Assembly: GCA_934249215.1 (NCBI GenBank)
Contig: CAKQKN010000091.1
Coordinates: forward strand, 1-61,982
Origin: an uncultured Clostridia bacterium
GTDB taxonomy: Bacteria > Bacillota > Clostridia > Christensenellales > Borkfalkiaceae
DNA: 61,982 nt
Reading direction: 5' to 3'
In this document: piece by piece, positions 59,888 through 61,982 of the stretch
How the letters are laid out: each line of letters opens with the position of its first letter
Numbering within the stretch: the stretch's first letter is position 1
Made by a program: the position numbers and the translations under genes
Notes under the pieces: model-generated
What the model was told of the DNA's origin: nothing
The model's input: only the letters and a program-made list of their open reading frames with translations
The model's database searches: none

Positions 59888-61982
59888 TTATTTCACACCT
59901 TGTTTTTGTTTTCTTTTCAAAGCCGCAATCGCCACGCACGCAAACAGAACGATAATCAGACTTTCGCCGCCGTAAGAGGAAGCGCAACCGTTCGATTTCT
60001 TTACGAGCGCATTTCTTGCCGCGACGAGAGCCGCGTTCGCTTCGTCAACGTCGGACTGTTCGACGGTGTTGGAAGCGGCGACTTCTTTTGCATAGTTGAG
60101 CGCTTCTTCAAACGCCGCGAAACTTGCCGCCGTATACTCTTCTTCGGTTACGGTTTCGGATTCTTCTATCGTCGCAAGGAGTTCGGTTTTGTTTGCAAGT
60201 TCCTTAAGCGCGGCTATTTTTTTCTCGAGTTCGGCTTTCGCCGCGTTTACGGTTTCTTGGGTTGCGTTATCGTCGGCGGCGACGGCTTCTGCCTCTTCTT
60301 TGGCGAGAAGAAACTCGTTATAGGAGTTTGCCGTATATCTGTCCTGAGTATATTTTCCGAGCCCCGCGATCAATGCGTTGAGTTCGGTCTTATCGCCCTT
60401 TCTGACGAGCAATGCTTTCGCGCTGTCGATATTCGCTTTCGCCAGATCGATTGCGTCCTGACTGCTTTCGTCGTTCGCCGCGACCGTTTTTGCCGCTTCT
60501 ACCGCAGCGTTGTACCCTTCGAGGCTGTCGGGCGTATAAAGGCTCTTGTCGAGGGAATCGGCTTCTTCGAGAGCCTCCGTAAGATCGCCGAAATTTGCCT
60601 TTCTGACGAGTTTTTCATATGCCGCAGTGAGCGAATCGAGCGCAGTCTTTAATTCGTCCTCATACGCTTCCGATTTGTCAAGCAAGGCTTTCGCTTCGCC
60701 CAATTTCTCGCTGAACGATTTCCAAGAAGCGTTCGTATAGACGTTTTCAACGGATTTTAACTGATCGTATTTTGCTTGCAATTCGGTTTTATCGCCGAGT
60801 TTTCTCAATGCGGAACGAGCCGCCTTTAAATTTTCGAGAGCCAGATCTACCACGTTCTGCGTCGCGTCCGCGTTGTTCTTTACTTCCAAAGCCATTTCCA
60901 GCTTTCCGGTCAATTCGCTCCAGCTTTCAGCCGAATAGTCGGACGCGTTCAACGCGTTGATTTCCGAGATTTCCTTTTCGAGTTCGGTCTTGTCCCCGCG
61001 GAGAATCAGATCGTTTACGATTTTGGTAAGTTGCGCAAGCTCGTCATCCACGTCTTGCTGGAATACGGCTTGATTTACGTAAACGGCTTTCGCATCTGCG
61101 AGTCCTTTCGTAAGCTTAGACTGCGAATCGGTCACGTATTTTTCTTTATCGAGCGCTTCGACTTCGTCGATCTTGGCTTTGAGTGACGTTTTGTCCGCTT
61201 TTTCCGCCACCGTTACGGTAGTACGGAGTAAGCCGTAAACATCGACAAACCCGTCAAGCGTAAAGACGTAAGTGAATACGTATTCGCCCGCGATTTCGGG
61301 ATTATATCCTTCGCAAACCCAGTTTCCGTTAAGCGTTGCTGAAATCCCGTTTGCGTCCTCAACATTCACTTGTTTCAAAAGTCCGAGATTGTCGGCCGCG
61401 GTACCGAAAGGAACGGTTATGCTTTCCGATATATCCGCTTTGACGATCGCTTTCTCCGCAACGGGATATTCGTCCTCCGGCTGACTTGCACCTCTCGCGA
61501 CGCTCCACACCTGAACTTCTTCCCAGACCGACCACTTGTTTTCGTTCTGTACCGAATAAGAAAAAATTCTGATATATCTCGCTTTAACGGGCGAAAATTC
61601 AAACGTGTGCATTCCGCCGCCCCACCATTCCGCGGTAGTTGCGGCAACTTCTTCGACGCCCGTCCAGATAAACGAATTGTTGCCGTAGTTGCTGAATACG
61701 GTGTAATTTCCCGACGAGAAATCTTCCGTTTCGGAAAGCTGAACGATCGCGCCGAACGCCCAGTCGTGGAACAGCTTGACCTTTACCGTGTCGACGTCGT
61801 AAACTTTACCGAGGTCGATTTTTACCCAGCTCGGCGTATCCGTTCCTATTATGTGAAACGGATCTTCCGCGCCGTCGGTTACTTTTTCCATCGTCGCGGT
61901 GCCTTGGAGCGCTTTAGGCTCGGCGCCGTCGGTCGTTCCTATCTTACCGAACGCGACGTTTTCAGCGGGAGTGGGATAAGCG
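59888..61982 (-). CDS. CBM32/FIVAR surface protein, N-terminus beyond the window (partial)
   Basis: The frame is open to the right edge; the ATG at 61891 is internal, because the upstream in-frame sequence (PAENVAFGKIGTTDGAEP) completes the start of a discoidin/CBM32 domain. That domain continues to about 61480 (FSPVKARYIRIFSYSV; VWEEVQVWS). An Ig-like segment (FTYVFTLDGFVDVYG) follows, then six FIVAR repeats of about 70 residues marked by DKTEL. The C-terminus has NGCASSYGGE, a hydrophobic span and KRKQKQ, a three-part tail resembling sorting signals. It is cotranscribed with the glycosidase-like gene. A glycan-binding surface protein is likely. Confidence 0.88.
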   Translation of the reverse strand, partial: AYPTPAENVAFGKIGTTDGAEPKALQGTATMEKVTDGAEDPFHIIGTDTPSWVKIDLGKVYDVDTVKVKLFHDWAFGAIVQLSETEDFSSGNYTVFSNYGNNSFIWTGVEEVAATTAEWWGGGMHTFEFSPVKARYIRIFSYSVQNENKWSVWEEVQVWSVARGASQPEDEYPVAEKAIVKADISESITVPFGTAADNLGLLKQVNVEDANGISATLNGNWVCEGYNPEIAGEYVFTYVFTLDGFVDVYGLLRTTVTVAEKADKTSLKAKIDEVEALDKEKYVTDSQSKLTKGLADAKAVYVNQAVFQQDVDDELAQLTKIVNDLILRGDKTELEKEISEINALNASDYSAESWSELTGKLEMALEVKNNADATQNVVDLALENLKAARSALRKLGDKTELQAKYDQLKSVENVYTNASWKSFSEKLGEAKALLDKSEAYEDELKTALDSLTAAYEKLVRKANFGDLTEALEEADSLDKSLYTPDSLEGYNAAVEAAKTVAANDESSQDAIDLAKANIDSAKALLVRKGDKTELNALIAGLGKYTQDRYTANSYNEFLLAKEEAEAVAADDNATQETVNAAKAELEKKIAALKELANKTELLATIEESETVTEEEYTAASFAAFEEALNYAKEVAASNTVEQSDVDEANAALVAARNALVKKSNGCASSYGGESLIIVLFACVAIAALKRKQKQGVK

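Overview
The window comes from a Gram-positive-type bacterium, most likely an uncultivated gut Clostridia lineage. The lineage is an inference from gene style and is not proven. The signs are strong AGGAGG-type ribosome sites, TTGACA/TATAAT promoters, several lipobox lipoproteins, an ArgR/AhrC-type operator, BspA-like leucine-rich repeats, InlB-type repeats and FIVAR repeats. Every intact gene is on the minus strand, so the window reads right to left. The only plus-strand coding trace is a broken transposase.

Right edge, 61982 to 56350: two exported multidomain proteins in tandem. One is cut by the window edge (CBM32-like domain, six FIVAR repeats, Cys-containing C-terminal tail). The other is a 1177-residue glycosidase-like protein with carbohydrate-binding modules. 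A beta-phosphoglucomutase gene follows (56182-55541). Its 3' end abuts an insertion scar (about 54830-55544) that holds an ISL3-type transposase fragment and a second gene fragment. Next is a polar amino acid ABC importer operon (54598-52173) with a clear sigma-A promoter and an ARG-box-like operator.

Middle, 51208 to 28294: a 3546-residue leucine-rich-repeat lipoprotein has its own promoter, with an ARG box filling the spacer between -35 and -10, and a good intrinsic terminator. It is followed by a MoxR / DUF58 / BatA-like / double-vWA membrane cluster that ends in a second LRR lipoprotein and a terminator.

Left, 27852 to 3586: one long probable operon from a strong promoter at about 28000. 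In order it encodes a 1782-residue InlB-repeat lipoprotein, a 2588-residue membrane-anchored subtilisin-like protease with LRRs, a 536-residue lipoprotein, a complete oligopeptide ABC importer (OppA, B, C, D, F), a 90-residue membrane protein and two YwaF/TMEM164-like multi-span proteins. The arrangement suggests capture and digestion of protein at the cell surface coupled to peptide import. The last two genes add a possible membrane-lipid function. Further left a separately promoted exported protein runs off the window.

The most notable points are: the protease-to-importer operon as a unit; an OppD whose switch histidine is replaced by proline; the paired YwaF-like proteins that share a Cys-58-His spacing; the ARG boxes at both the amino acid importer and the giant LRR lipoprotein; and insertions at the same place in two different ABC ATPases.
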